Shown here piece by piece: positions 1 through 12,085 of a DNA stretch of 64,000 nucleotides (position 1 is the first letter of the stretch; each line of letters begins with the position of its first letter). The notes under the pieces were generated by a model. The model worked only from the letters and a program-made list of their open reading frames with translations. It had not been told where the DNA came from and searched no databases. Source of the DNA: Hemibagrus wyckioides (Eukaryota; Chordata; Actinopteri; Siluriformes; Bagridae); contig NC_080720.1 of NCBI RefSeq assembly GCF_019097595.1, positions 15,713,852 to 15,777,851 on the forward strand. Direction: 5' to 3'. A program made the position numbers and the translations under genes.

Positions 1-1524
1 GAAAAGGACATTCCACACAACCAAACCGTGAATGCAACACCCCTCTGCTCTGGGTTCTTGTTTGGCTGAGGTTGTCCATGACTCTTATTTACGTGGGAGA
101 AGACAGATAGTCATGTGGCTCCAATGTCACCGTCGCCTTGACAATCTCCAGTTGTCATGGATGTGATCTGACGGTTGCCAGACAACCAGCTAGAAACGGA
201 ACATTTCACCCGATGGTTCAGATAACTCGGTTTGTAGGTCATACACTAAGTTTACTTTTTACTGACACAAAGGATGTTTTTAAAGCAGCAAGCCTTTTAA
301 AACTTTTAAAAGACTTTTCCATTCTCTTCACTACATGAAAGTTATTTTGGGTCCTCTTTACCATTTCAGCACAACACCAACTGAGAACATATGATGAGGC
401 TGGGCTTAAAAGGGAAGCAAATCTTGTGGGTTTAAAATCATGAACAGCGCATTTCCAGATACGCCCCAACCAGTGAACTTTCCACACAAATCCTGGCAGA
501 GTCGTGATGTTTCTCAGAGTTCGTATCTAACTGATAGGCGAGACATTTCTGGTTTATTTGCTTTTAGGACTGCCCTTAGAAGTTACACAAGTGGCCTTGC
601 TCGGTTTTTGCCTTAGATATTGGTTATTGTAGCATTAGGCAATATTTCAAAGACATCATATCACAATACTTGATGTTTACATGATACATGGTTTGGTTAA
701 GAGAAAGTTGAGTTTGAAACACAGTACACTAGTGAAACAGCACACCCATATTACCCTCAGAAGAGTGTATTGTGATATGATGTAACTTAAGACCTACCAG
801 ATTTACTGTTTTTGCCTGTATGCTCTAATGTCCTGGCTTAGGGCTAGATAAGTAGACTATTATGTAGCATGGCTAACTATTTTGTATATGACTCCTGAAT
901 GCTCGTTGTGAACCAGCATGCCACGCCGAATGACTCGCTGGTGGGGTAGATGTTAGTGTGCAGACAGGGCCTTGGACTTAATCCTGCTGAGTCTAAGAGC
1001 TACACTTTAGTTCAAAAACCCCTGGCATGCTGCAGCCTTGTTTGTTTGATACCTCATTCCAGTGGCCAGAAACCACTGCAAATGGGACCACGACTTCCAA
1101 ATATCATCTTTCTTTTCTGTGTTTGTGTGGTCACTCATACATTCTGCACTTTATTTCCAAGTCTGTATGTTGCCAGTACTTCAAATCCTTAACAGAAGCC
1201 TTTTTTTTTTTTTTTTTTTTTTGTTATTGCTCAAACTTATCTTTTGCCTCCTCAAGCATTGTCTCAGTGTGGTCAGGTCTAAGGATGAGAGAGAGGAGAC
1301 AGACGGTTGGGGAAATTGATTGCACTGCAGATAGCATAGCTCAGCCGGATCGTTCCTCTGCAGTGACATGGCATGAGACGGCAGCAGAGCCGCCATTGAT
1401 TTCCTGAGAGACGCTCTCTCCCATCCCAGACAAGCTTTAACTTCTTTTGCTGAATGAAATGTGGAGCTTTTACAGCGCTTTAGGGGCGCACAGTGTCAAG
1501 TATTTCCATATGAGATGTCATGAA

Positions 1525-1558
<34 letters not shown>

Positions 1559-2442
1559 TGAGACGGAGACTGGCAGATTGTGTGAGAGAGAGCAGGATTA
1601 AGGTATAGGTTACATGGATCAATGTGGTGAAGGTGGAGAGCAGACACTATCAGTTTTATTTTTCAGATTCACCAGTAGTGTTTTCATATCCTTATCAGCT
1701 CATGCTGTTAGCTTCTTCTTAGGTTTAAATGTTATTTCATGAGCTGAGGAATACATTTATTCTGTAACGCACCTTTCACAATGCTGGTTTAAAAATGGTG
1801 CACAGCTGTGTTCACTATAGTGAAGACATTGAATATAATAGCCTTGTTGACATGAGATCAGTTTCAGAGCAGGACTGTGTGCCTATGAATGTGAAAGATC
1901 GCTGTATTATGGTGCTGGCATTTTTTTAGTTTAACCTTTGGAGCATTACGATAGGGGTGTTTTTTTTGTTTTGTTTTTAAATCGTGTTTTAGTTCCTCCT
2001 CATGTTTCTTACTGATTTTATTGTAGTTGTTGTCACACATTTTATGTTAGTCCATGTTTCTTTCCGTGCCCAAGTTCCATGAAACTGTTATGTTTTCTCT
2101 CTCTATTTTATTATTTTTTTTATTCTCGATGTTTTTTTGTAGCTTCGTGGCTGAATGAGTTGTAGTCACTGTATTCAATGCACACCATCCTAGTTTACCT
2201 CCAGTGGTGCCATTTGTCTTACTCCCCCAGTTGTTTTATATCCGCTAACTTATGTATTTGTGAAAACGCTGAAATTTTTTGCGAACATTTAGCGTAATGA
2301 GCTAACCTGTTTCGTCTGCTTGTTTTATGGTCACGGTTCTGTTCAAGTAAGGCGGCCTCTAATCTGGGCTTCGTGTCCTGTTTTTGGAGGTCAACTCATT
2401 TTCTATAATATTGTAACAGTTACTATATTTTCTTATTTTTTA

Positions 2443-2443
<1 letters not shown>

Positions 2444-2483
<40 letters not shown>

Positions 2484-2484
2484 C
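2444..2484. repeat. (TTA/ATT)n microsatellite
   Basis: About 13 uninterrupted ATT trinucleotides. Confidence 0.9.
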
Positions 2485-2883
2485 TGATTGCGTTCAGTCT
2501 CAGGTTAAGTCGGTTGTTCCTCTTTTAGCATAGATTTCAGCCCCTGGGGAGAAATGCAAGAGTATTAGGGATCAGTAATGTGCTTTAGACCAGTGTTCAA
2601 GATGGATGTTTGTAGCCCAGCATAGGTTTACTGGACAGGAGAAATTGGCATAATAATATGAAAACTCTGTTAAAACCGGTGTACCACTACATGAAAAACC
2701 ACTGTGAGCTTTCCGTTAGTTACTGGGTTCCTGGAACAACATTTGGGTACTGGATGTATACGTATATTTTTCAGAGATGCTCTATTTTTTCACTTCTGTA
2801 GAATGACTGATGTTGATATTCTAGATACCGTGTCTATTTAGTTGAGAAGGGGTCTTGTAGATATAAAGCGCATGTCTATCGGG

Positions 2884-2885
<2 letters not shown>

Positions 2886-2917
<32 letters not shown>
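2886..2917. repeat. Poly(T) tract, 32 bases
   Basis: Uninterrupted run of T. In minus orientation it could be the poly(A) tail of a retroelement, but no retroelement body is recognisable beside it. Confidence 0.85.
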
Positions 2918-2920
<3 letters not shown>

Positions 2921-3191
2921 GTATATTAAATGTGTAGCGCTCTCTCTCTGTCCCTCTATATATGACCAAATACTTTTAAGATGGATATGAATAGTATTTG
3001 TTTCTTACATTTCCTATCAGTGTATCAAGTTAAAGAAAAAAAGAAAACAGTATGGACGGTGAACTTGGCATTTGTGCCTTACCTGAGAACAAGAGAATCT
3101 TCCCAGCTTTTCTAGAAATCTTTGGACTAGTCTGTGCAATATCTGCCTTAAACTTGTGATGTGTCCTCCTCCTTTTTGTACATTTCAGAGA

Positions 3192-3197
3192 AATAAA
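3192..3197 (+). terminator. Candidate polyadenylation signal AATAAA (plus strand)
   Basis: AATAAA is followed about 25 bases later by a TGTGTGTGTG GU-rich element, the usual layout of a vertebrate cleavage site. It would end the transcript proposed for 1-3210. Confidence 0.4.
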
Positions 3198-3347
3198 GTA
3201 CAATTTTCATATAAGTTAAGTGTGTGTGTGTGTTCTATGAAGCTTTGCTTATCTCTGTGCCTGAGGGGAATTAATGGTGGTGTGTATCACTGATAGTTCC
3301 ATAATAAACAAGAGTTGTGCCAAATGTTGCATAATAAGGAATCAGAT

Positions 3348-3353
3348 TTTATT
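3348..3353 (-). terminator. Candidate polyadenylation signal for myl9 (minus strand)
   Basis: TTTATT on the plus strand reads AATAAA on the minus strand. It lies about 970 bases beyond the myl9 stop codon at 4324. If used, the myl9 3' UTR covers about 3330-4323 and converges on the plus-strand signal at 3192. Another minus-strand AATAAA candidate lies near 3590, so the exact end is not settled. Confidence 0.3.
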
Positions 3354-3446
3354 GAATAAAATAAGTAGCTGTCTCCCATTAAAAGAAGTGATCGATGTAA
3401 TATATTTGTGATGCAAGCGTTGCTCATTGGTCCCATGACAGTCTCT

Positions 3447-3480
<34 letters not shown>

Positions 3481-4323
3481 CAGCATGCTGTTGTAGAAAA
3501 GTAATCAGAAAATGGGTGACCAAATGCCCCACTTCCCGAGTGTTTTCTTCCTCTTGTACAACAGCAATTTACTGACGATTGTTTTTTGTTTTATTATAGA
3601 GTGACGTCGGACATCTTGAGTCCAAACACCTTATGTCTGACTGTTACAACACTTAATCTTCCAAAAATGCTACTGTCTTAACTTTGTACCTCTTACAGGA
3701 AATGCTTAAACACACTATTTAAAAAAAAATTGGGCTCTTTAAAGAAAGCACTCCTGGACAGGTGTTGTGGAGATCTGTGTTAGTTGAAGATTTTTGATCA
3801 CTGTGAATAGAGCAAAACATTTTCCCTGAAGAAAGAAATAATGCCACGATTTCTTCTAAACAAGCCAGTGTTTCTATCAGTTTAATCTGACCATGCTACA
3901 GTGGTTTCCCTCTGAACTATGAAACAATGTTCTGTGTAACAATCCTTTTGCTGAGATGTTTACTTCATATTAGCTTAACTTCACAGTAACCAAGTGAAAC
4001 TGTTGAACATCTGCAGAAAGAAATCAAGGACACTTCCGAGCGCTGTGTAATTCTTTAAGGCACATGGGCGTGTGGAGAGGAAAGAAATAATAACGAGGTA
4101 TACAGTAATCACAATTTAATCTACACAAGTGCAAGTAGGCTATAATTTAAAGGACTGTTTTTTTGTATTTTCGTGTGGTTATATTGTAATACAATCGTGT
4201 TTCATGCGCTGTTTACTTTACGATAATGTGTCATTTGTTTGTCTTTTGTTCTCCCTTTATGAACACATTTTAGTGTAAAAGTAAAATGCACTCTGCTGCC
4301 AGGCTGAGAGTCTCTCTAAAGCT

Positions 4324-5473
4324 TTACATGTCATCCTTGTCCTTCGCCCCGTGTTTGAGGATGCGAGTGAATTCGGCATAGTTGAAGTTGCCTTTCTTGT
4401 CGATGGGAGCCTCTCGGAAGAGCTCGTCCACTTCTTCGTCGGTGAAGCGATCCCCCATAGTGGTCAGCAGCTCTCTGAGGTGATCTTCATGAATCACACC
4501 TAGCCCAGAGGAAGCGAAGGTGTTCCAGTCAGAGCCGGAGAGCAAATTTCTCATTCAAAATTCAACACATTTAGCAATTTCACATTCAAAATATAGAGTT
4601 AAAGCATTGTAATATGTATTCACCGGACTAAATAATTATTTAAAATATTTTAGAAAGTATATTTTATTAATTGTATTGTACACATTTTAAGGAAAGATTG
4701 TAAGAGTACTTACAAGAGAGAAATAGACAAGAATAACTGCAAATTAATTTTAAATATAATTTATTTAAATAATTAAATATAATTTATTTATTATTATTAT
4801 TATTTTTTAAAATAATAAAATAAACTCTAAAGCAGTGTGTGCTTTACTGTCATTTTCAGTTTTACTGAATCCAAAAACAAATGTGATAAATTACAGAATT
4901 GCATTCCTGACTGTTGTAAATGTTATAAAATGCAGTATTTAGCTCACCAGATCCCTCCTCATCAAAGCAGGCAAAGGCATTCCTGATCACATCCTCAGGG
5001 TCTGTTCCATTCAGACGCTCTCCGAACATGGTGAGGAACATGGTGAAGTTGATAGGACCTGGAGCTTCGCTCATCATGCCCTCCAGGTAGTCATCAGACG
5101 GGTTCTTACCTGCACACAGGACAGAAACAAGTCTATTATTTTACTATAGTAAGCATAATGTTTTCATCCAACAAGCAAGTAAAAATGTATTTATTGCTTT
5201 TGTAGTACTGATGATGAGTTTAGGTTTAAACTTAGGTTAGGTTCTATACTTATAATGGTATATTTGTGTTTTTTCTTTTGCTGACATACCCAATGAGGCT
5301 AACATATCATGTAGATCCTCCTTGTCGATGAATCCGTCCCTATTCTGGTCAATCATATTGAAGGCCTCCTTGAATTCCTGGATCTGGGACTGGTCGAACA
5401 TAGCAAACACGTTAGACGTGGCCCTCTGCGGCCTCTTCTTTGTGGACTTCCCCTTGGCTCGTTTGCTGGACAT
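4324..5473 (-). CDS. myl9: Myosin regulatory light chain 9 (smooth muscle / non-muscle type)
   Basis: The product is the phosphorylatable light chain that binds the neck of smooth-muscle and non-muscle myosin II and switches on contraction. Coding exons on the minus strand are 5473-5290, 5109-4948 and 4499-4324, with phases 1 and 1 and GT-AG borders. They join to 173 residues; the usual length is 172, and the extra residue is a C-terminal Met. Visible are the basic N-terminus, the kinase site RATSNVF (Thr19/Ser20 counting Met) and the single calcium-binding EF-hand loop starting at Asp42 ([12 protein letters not shown]). [13 protein letters not shown] and HEDHLRELL favour MYL9 over MYL12A/B. 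The start Met is preceded by a spliced 5' UTR whose acceptor ends at 5492. A non-coding first exon ending at 8348 precedes it. Which fish duplicate (a or b) this is cannot be told. Confidence 0.95.
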
Positions 5474-5492
5474 GATGGCGGCTGACTGAACC

Positions 5493-8347
5493 TGGGGATG
5501 AGGTGAAGCTAATAATGTAACTGGCCATTTACTGTCAAACAGTACAGCTTCATTTTTTTTTAATTCTAAATATATTTTAGGGTGTAATTATTATAAGGAA
5601 AAATCCATGTTTAATGACATGCATATTAACGTGTGATCTTCAGTGATGTCCAAGAGTTCAGTTTCATTCAGAATTAAATAGAGTTGATTTTTTTTTTAGT
5701 TGAAACTTCTTTCATTATTTACTTTTATTTATTTATTTTTCATGAGCTATTTGTTCAATATTCACTTTGGGTAAAGCTTTCCTACGTTACCCTCAGTGCC
5801 ATCACTGTTGATAGCAGTGTTCACTTCATGTCTATCTAAAGACCCAGAAAATGGTTTGTAAGTCTTTTTTAAGGTGCAAACAGCAAAACTTGAAAATTAT
5901 CCCTTACATTTGAGGTTATATTCAAAATATATTCTTCTAACTGCATTAGCAATGCCACCCTGTTTCTACAGCATGGCCCTACCAACTTCCCACAACAAAA
6001 TGACACAAATGTCAGTATTGCTTTTCTGATTGATGGGATCATGAGAAAGGAAACATGAGGGTGGTGTCATCCTGTCACAGCGAGGCTTCTACCTCTCTCT
6101 GATTGCCGACACATTTAGCCGTGGTATAATACAAAAGCCAGGAAAGCTGACATGCAGCCACAGCTCTTGCCCACATCTGAGGCAGTTAAGATGCCTGTAA
6201 GTTCTTCAAGCATGTAACCAGGCCGAGCCTGCTCTGCATGTCTCAGTGTGTGAATGCATGCAGGTAATCCAGTAACTATATGCTTGATCTCACTTGAGAA
6301 GAGAAGCTTTTTTGGGTTTTTTCCTCAGTATAGACACACCCAGGTTCAAAGCTCAGTTTTCCTTTGTATATTAGTTAGCCATAATATTTTTAAAAAATTA
6401 TGGTTGGTTCTGTTTGGTTTGGTTTTGTCAGATCTTGTCTTACTCTGCATATGACTGCACTATGTCTAGGTTGGGTGTTAACAACTGGCAAATACAGGAA
6501 AGCTTTAAGACTCAAAAGACTAAATAAATCCCTGCCTACTGACATTACTCATTATACATGCATTCCTCTAACCATGTATCACACTCTCTAACTCACTCAA
6601 AACTACAGCGCTCCTTTGCATCTTCTCTTCGTCTCTTCCCTCTCCCCTGTGAGACCTCATTTCCTGTGTGAATTTCAGTCCAAGGATCATGTTTCAGCTT
6701 CATGTGACAAAAATAACTCCTCACTGAATCAATACTGCAACAATATGCACAGAGCAGTGCCGCCTGTCAGGGTTGCTGTTTTGTGCTGTAAACTGTAATG
6801 AGGTGCAGTTGTTAGCATTCTACCAGCTTGGATTCTGTCCGATTACACACTCGGATGTCTTTGTTTTAATTTGGATATAGTGTCAGTATGTCATAAAATC
6901 TTTAGAGGCAGGGGTGGGCTACCAGTGACTCATAATATAAGAGAAGTCCATGAGCTCCACACAGGATAATGCAGTGTCTAGCACACTGTGAATGATGATG
7001 CTGTCATTTCTATTTATGCTGATGAGCATCTGATAAATAAGATCAGCGAAAAACGTAGCTATTTCCAATTTCATAGACATTAACAATTAAAATGAACATG
7101 ATCCAAAGTAGAAATCATTTCATTTTTTCTGTCATTTTCCGTTCCAAAGATTGATGAACAGCCTTCATTAGATACAGCCTCTCTCTGTCTGTCAGCTGCT
7201 GAATAGAATTAACCAAGCCTTGTAAATGCCAATTGGATATAAGCCTCATGTGATATGCAAAATTTCCTGGGTGTTCACAAGTGTCTTTGTTATTAAAAGA
7301 TTATAGTGGTGGAAACTGCAAACTGCTGCTTTGCAACAGCTGATTTTTAAGCTTCTGCTCGGTTAAAAATAAACTCTGTGTGGTTTTTCCCTGTCATAAC
7401 GTGTGGACTATTTTTTATATCATGACACAATCACTGCTCACTACCCAGTTTGTTTTTGGGTGTATAGCAGGAGTAGGGGGATCTCCCATGGAGCTGCAAA
7501 TAAACCCATAAAAGAGTGAAATGACAACTCAAAATATCTGTATCCTTTCCTATTTTACGTGTTCACAGTAATCCTACCAAGACCTCCACAACTGCTAAAG
7601 ACTGCTCTTTTATATAAAAGCTCCTAAACTATTATCACTGGCCTGGACAAAATTCTAAAATATACTATATGTGTATACTGAACTATATAAAGGCTCAGCT
7701 TTGCCTGTATGATTTTTAACTAGCTGCTCTCTTCTCTCAATCCCAGGCCTCTCCATATTGTCTTACAACACACAAGACCACTTTTGTCTTAACCTCTGAC
7801 CTCAGATGACAGAAGCAAGATTAGGAACGACATACTTCAGGCTACACTCTGCCTGCAGGTTCCAGCCAAATTCCCGCACAAAGGCACTAAAAACAAACAT
7901 CTTCACAGTAGGAGGCAGACAGTGAGGAATCCATCAGTCTAGTTAAAAGCATATTTGAGAACAGCTGTGTCTTTACGCACTGCAGATTTTATTACTGATA
8001 ACTGTTTAATGAGCTCACAACATCTAAATGTTATTCCTACCAGTCTATTACTGTTACTACCAATCCCACACATTTACAATCAGCAGTGTGGTACACACAT
8101 TCACTAAATAGAGTATCAGTTAGACAGGCAAATCCTGAGCCCAGCTCACTCTAAACGCACCAAATTCCAGCACGGATATGTTATGCTGTGACTGATCCCA
8201 GACCAGCTTTGTCTATGCACATAACAGAACATGCGTCAACATCTCCATCTATTCACTCCAGCCAACAGCAGCAACAGATGCAGAGCAGTGCAAACCACAG
8301 CCCAAGACAAAAAACTAAACAAAAACAAAAAGAAGCTCCCTGCTCAC
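5493..8347 (-). other. myl9 intron 1
   Basis: The interval between the non-coding first exon (donor AAG|GTGAGC at 8348/8347) and the coding exon (acceptor CCCAG at 5492). No exon, RNA gene or clear mobile element is recognisable here. Muscle genes often carry SRF or MEF2 enhancers in intron 1, but I saw no perfect CArG box inside it. Confidence 0.5.
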
Positions 8348-8545
8348 CTTGACTTCAGGTGATGAAGTGAACGGCCGACTAAGCTTTGTCTTGGGTGAGA
8401 GGGATGGAGGCAGTTACTCTGTACAAAAGTTTGTTTAAAGCATCAGCTTAGTAATACAGCCCTCCTATTTCTCTCCTGGCCAATCAGGAGTCCTGGTTTT
8501 CCCACAAGGGGCAGGGCCTAAACAGGGATTTAGCCATATAAGGCA
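8348..8545 (-). promoter_or_regulatory. myl9 promoter and non-coding exon 1
   Basis: Reading the minus strand, a perfect CArG box (8543-8534) is followed by a GC-rich block, an inverted CCAAT-type ATTGG near 8481, a TATA-like CTTTAAACA near 8438, and a short leader ending in a consensus donor AAG|GTGAGC at 8348. The acceptor before the start codon is at 5492, so the leader is spliced to the coding exons. The transcription start is inferred to lie around 8400-8430. Positions 8502-8515 resemble a CTCF site but also read as a KLF/Sp CACCC-type element, so no call is made on them. Confidence 0.55.
8534..8543. promoter_or_regulatory. CArG box (SRF binding site) of myl9
   Basis: CCATATAAGG is an exact CC(A/T)6GG match. 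MYL9 is a known serum response factor / myocardin target in vertebrates, and the site lies roughly 100 bases upstream of the inferred start, where SRF sites of smooth-muscle genes usually sit. Confidence 0.65.
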
Positions 8546-8949
8546 AAAGAATGTGCAGCTGCAGCCTGCCCCTTGGCTTGAACTCTGCAGAATGGGATAC
8601 TCACAGGAATGGGGTCGAAATGACAGAAACACAGATAAGGATGGCTGCCTTATTTAGAAAAAAGGACAAGTCTGTGTGTGTGTGTCTGTGTGTGTGTGTG
8701 TGGGAAGGTTTACATAGGATGGACAGAGAATACACTAAAGGTTGTTTACTACAGTTTATATCACAAACCGACACAGCTGCCATGAGCACTGAAACACTCC
8801 TTAAAAAGGCAGAGGCTGTATATATGAGCATTAACATATGGAAGTAATGTCTTTCATGCCATATCCGTTGTACCGTATTTCAGTAAATCCATACACTCTT
8901 TCTATATGAGTACCTTGGTGAAGCCCAGTAATGCTTTCATGTATGATTA

Positions 8950-9041
8950 ATGCTTAACGTTTCTTTCTTTCTTTTTTTCTTTTTTTTCTTTTCTTTTCTT
9001 TTCTTTTCTTTTGCCCTAACAGGCTTTTTTTTTTTTTTACA
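8950..9041. repeat. T-rich / (CTTTT)n low-complexity tract
   Basis: Runs of TTTC, TTTTC and poly-T. No coding or structural meaning is seen. The 9050-9420 stretch after it holds nothing recognisable. Confidence 0.8.
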
Positions 9042-9419
9042 ACGGCTTCATTTTCACTATCCTTATCTTACTATCAAATACAAACAGTGTGAAGCCTGGG
9101 TGACGTTACTTAATAGTAATGTTGTGCATTAGGGTAATCTAATATTCCTACTGAGAGTTTAATGAGATGTGTTCATAATAAAGGGACAAAATTTTGCTTA
9201 CAAAGGGCTAAACAATTGTCCGAATGGGTCAATGGGATAAAATGACAGAAAAAGGAAGTAGATTCACAGTTGGTGCTTGGTGAAAGTAAAACAAAATCCA
9301 GAACTGTACACTAAGACAGAATTTCCTAGTACACCGTGGCATTCAAAGAAGGAAAGGAGAGGAATAAGGAAATACAAAGAATGCCTTTAAATGAATAATT
9401 AGATATACAAAATATACAA

Positions 9420-9797
9420 AACGTACACAGACCCACACAACCAGAATGGTGAACAGCTTCTTCCCTCAGGCAATCAGTTGTCTCAACAGAGAACTGAACT
9501 GAGTTGGACACACACACACATACACACACAAAATTGCACGTAGTCTGCATTATATGTCATTTGTCTGCACTGTCTTGTCATCCTCTGCACGTATGTTGTA
9601 TGTTTAGTTTTTAAAGAATTGCACCTTATAGTTTTAGCTCTATGTTTGCCCGTGTCACCCTGTACTTTGTTTCTGTTCTGTGTGGCACCTCTGGTCTAGG
9701 AGGAATGTTGTTTCATTTCACCGTGTACTGCATCAGCTATATATATGGTTGAAGTGGCAATAAAGCTTCTTTGACTTTTTGACTTTGACTTTGACGT
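9420..9797 (+). mobile_element. Truncated LINE (L2-like) 3' end
   Basis: The fragment begins in the end of a reverse-transcriptase ORF (reads as NSFFPQAIS followed by a Cys-Leu-Asn triplet, a typical fish L2 terminus). It continues through a 3' UTR with a GGAATGTTGTTTCATTTCACC-like block and ends in a TTTGACTTTGAC tandem tail at about 9766-9797. It is 5'-truncated, as is usual for such copies. The LINE family is assigned from memory of fish consensus sequences. Confidence 0.6.
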
Positions 9798-10539
9798 GTG
9801 TGGGGTTGGAGGTGACGCATGCTTTTTCAATATGTAGGTCAGGACCAAATGTGGGGACATTTGGGGATCAGCCATAAGGAGAACTGCACACACACACACA
9901 CACACCTGCTAATATTTTGTTTGGTTACTAAGGTTATCATTAGGGATTGGTTAAAGTCTAAGAATAGACATGATTAATGCCATTAAAAATGATGTGTGTA
10001 AGGATGTTGACCATAGCATGGGCCGAGATCATGTTTCTATTTCAGTTTATACAACAGTCCTCTAAATTGATTGGACAAGCCGCGTTCCAACTTGTGCTGC
10101 TGTTTAGCACAACGGCACAGAGACATTTCACTCTTTGTATCACTCCGCGTGTCTGTGTTCATATAAATGTACGTATACATACAGCTCTACTACTACTACC
10201 AGTAATATAGTTCGTCACTACACTTACTTATAGTTAGTACACGCAACAATTTTTTTCCTAGCTCTAGCTTCATTGGAAACTATTTTCGTCGAGGTAAATA
10301 AATAAATAAATAAATAAATAAATACAAATGTCTATAGTGTGTCTACCGTGTCCTTTACTCGGTGTTCTATCACAGAACCACAATGCTCTGTAGAAAAAAA
10401 AAAATATGAATGCATACTAGAAAATAATAAAATTAAAGATGAAATATATATGTATGTAATAAAATCACAGTCGTAGCCAAGCTGTAAGTGTAATGAACTT
10501 GTGAATGAATCTGAGTGCCCGAGAGGCACAGAGCTGACT

Positions 10540-10746
10540 CTTGCTCCCTCTAGCGGTCTTTATCAGAACTGACCGCAGCGGCTATGAAAACAATAGCAGG
10601 CGAGGATGGGCGGGTCTTTATAAAAAGTTGCGCACACCGATTGGCTGAATCTGTGATTGACATGTTTGCCGAGTCACCGCCTTGAAAATACTTTAGCGTC
10701 CGGAAGTTTAATAGGACGGTTTCTCCTACAGTCGCCACTGGAGAAG
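10540..10746 (+). promoter_or_regulatory. lpin3 promoter and non-coding exon 1
   Basis: A locally GC-rich island holds a GC box (GGGCGGG, 10608), a TATA-like TTTATAAAAAG near 10617, an inverted CCAAT box (ATTGG, 10640) and an ETS site (CCGGAAG, 10700). It ends in the donor GGAGAAG|GTAAGAG at 10746/10747. The next good acceptor in front of a coding start is at 15852, so this is inferred to be the untranslated first exon of lpin3. A CTCF-like motif sits at the upstream edge (10543-10556). Confidence 0.55.
10543..10556 (-). promoter_or_regulatory. CTCF-like motif between myl9 and lpin3
   Basis: The minus strand reads CCGCTAGAGGGAGC, close to the CTCF core CCASYAGRKGGCRS with two deviations at tolerant positions. 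It lies between two divergently oriented genes, a common insulator location. Motif evidence only. Confidence 0.35.
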
Positions 10747-11355
10747 GTAAGAGCAAAAGGAGAGAGTTCTAAATATCCGAGAACAATAATAAAAGCGTTC
10801 ATGCGTCTACGGATATTTAACGATAAATATAATCATAATACATAATGGAACATATTCTTGCTTATCTGTCATTAACCTTATTATTCTAATTATTATTTGG
10901 TGATGTCATGATGTCCCAAGACACAGCGATGAGCTAACTTACTAAACTGACCAATGTTTGCAGTCTCTCAGCTTTAATAGTTCACTTTGAAGGGTGTTGT
11001 ATTGTCTCGGGGTGTGGACGTGGATTTGAACTATTTAACCATATACACGTATTTAACTATTACTAAGTAGATCCACGCCTTCTGGTGTACTAAACGCAGG
11101 CAGTATGTAGCCAGGGCTGTGTTTGGTTCCGTAATGAACACGTACATCAGTTTCCACACGCCACTAGAGTCAGTGTTACTTCTAAAAGTATATTCAAAAC
11201 TAGGAAAATTAAAACTAAGCAAATGTCTGGTATGTCTAAGTACTGATATTAATGATCTGTGAAAAAAGAAAGACTCGTACTAAAGGAAAAAAAAAATCAC
11301 TTTCGGGCTTGGTGTTATAGGAAATGAATCAGTGACAGGGAGGTGAGATCAATTT

Positions 11356-12085
11356 AAAGTCAAGTCAAGATGCTTCATTGTCATTTCAGTCATATATAGC
11401 TGACGCAGAACACTGTGTTAAAGGTTTCTCCAGGACCCTGGTCATACATATAACAACATATACACTGACCAGGCATAACATTATGAACACCTGCCTAATA
11501 TTGTGTTGATCCCTCTTTTTGCTGCCCTGACTCGTCATGCACTGTGTATTCTGACAGCTTTCTATCAGAACCAGCATTAACTTCTTCAGACATTTGAGCA
11601 ACAGTAGCTCGTCTGTTGGATCGAATCACACGGGCCGGCCTTTGCTCCCCACGTACATCATTGAGCCTTGGCCGCCCATGACTCTGTCTCCGGTTCACCA
11701 CTGTTCCTTCCCTGGACCACTTTTGATAGATACTGACCACTGCAGACCGGGAACACCCCACGAGAGCAATTCTTACACTTGCCCATTTTTCCTGCTTCTA
11801 ACACATCAACTTTGAGGACAAAATGTTGACTTGCTGCTTAATATATCCCACCCACTAACAGGTGCCATGATGAGGAGATAATCAGGGTTATTCACTTCAC
11901 CTGTCAGTGCTCATAATGTTATGACTGATCGGTGTAGGTTCAAAATAAAACACCAACAACACCGAGCTAAGGACAGAAAGTAGTTGTCCTTGCTACATGA
12001 AGTGCAACAGTGCAAGACAAAGACAGGGCAAACGGACAATACAAAAACAACACAAAACAGTACAGGACACATTGTGTGGAAAAAA
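11356..12085 (-). mobile_element. LINE (L2-like) 3' fragment, split by a Tc1 insertion
   Basis: On the minus strand the left end reads as the LINE tail GACAATGAAGCATCTTGACT, the same family as the copy at 9420. The body resumes after a 470-bp Tc1-like element (11465-11934), with GTGCAACAGTGCAAGACAAA-type LINE sequence to about 12085. The nesting shows the LINE was here first. Confidence 0.5.
11465..11934 (-). mobile_element. Non-autonomous Tc1-like element, family CGATCAGGCATAACATTATGA, copy A
   Basis: The ends are near-complementary: CACTGACCAGGCATAACATTATG at the left, and the complement of CACCGATCAGTCATAACATTATG at the right. TA dinucleotides flank both sides (11463-11464 and 11935-11936). 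The minus strand encodes only the N-terminal helix-turn-helix part of a Tc1 transposase ([14 protein letters not shown], then GRPRLNDVRGE). The catalytic part has been deleted, so it could move only with help from a full-length relative. It interrupts a LINE fragment. Confidence 0.7.

Larger units (their letters stand above)
1..3210 (+). other. Probable 3' UTR (or last intron) of an upstream plus-strand gene
   Basis: No convincing coding exon is visible on either strand. The stretch is T-rich, has several simple repeats (poly-T at 1201-1222 and 2886-2917, GT at 1528-1557, TTA at 2444-2484) and ends in a good polyadenylation signal at 3192. That pattern fits a long 3' UTR transcribed toward the convergent myl9 gene. 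The gene cannot be named from this sequence. In human, MYL9 is flanked by DLGAP4 and TGIF2, so either is a possibility, but the orientation does not match simply. Ordinary intergenic DNA is the alternative. Confidence 0.3.

Noticed and set aside
950..1407. Overlapping small plus-strand frames including a poly-Phe run
   Set aside because: The run is translated poly-T; no splice sites, domain or start context support coding.
8502..8515. Possible CTCF site in the myl9 promoter
   Set aside because: CCACAAGGGGCAGG deviates at a key core position and equally fits a KLF/Sp element.
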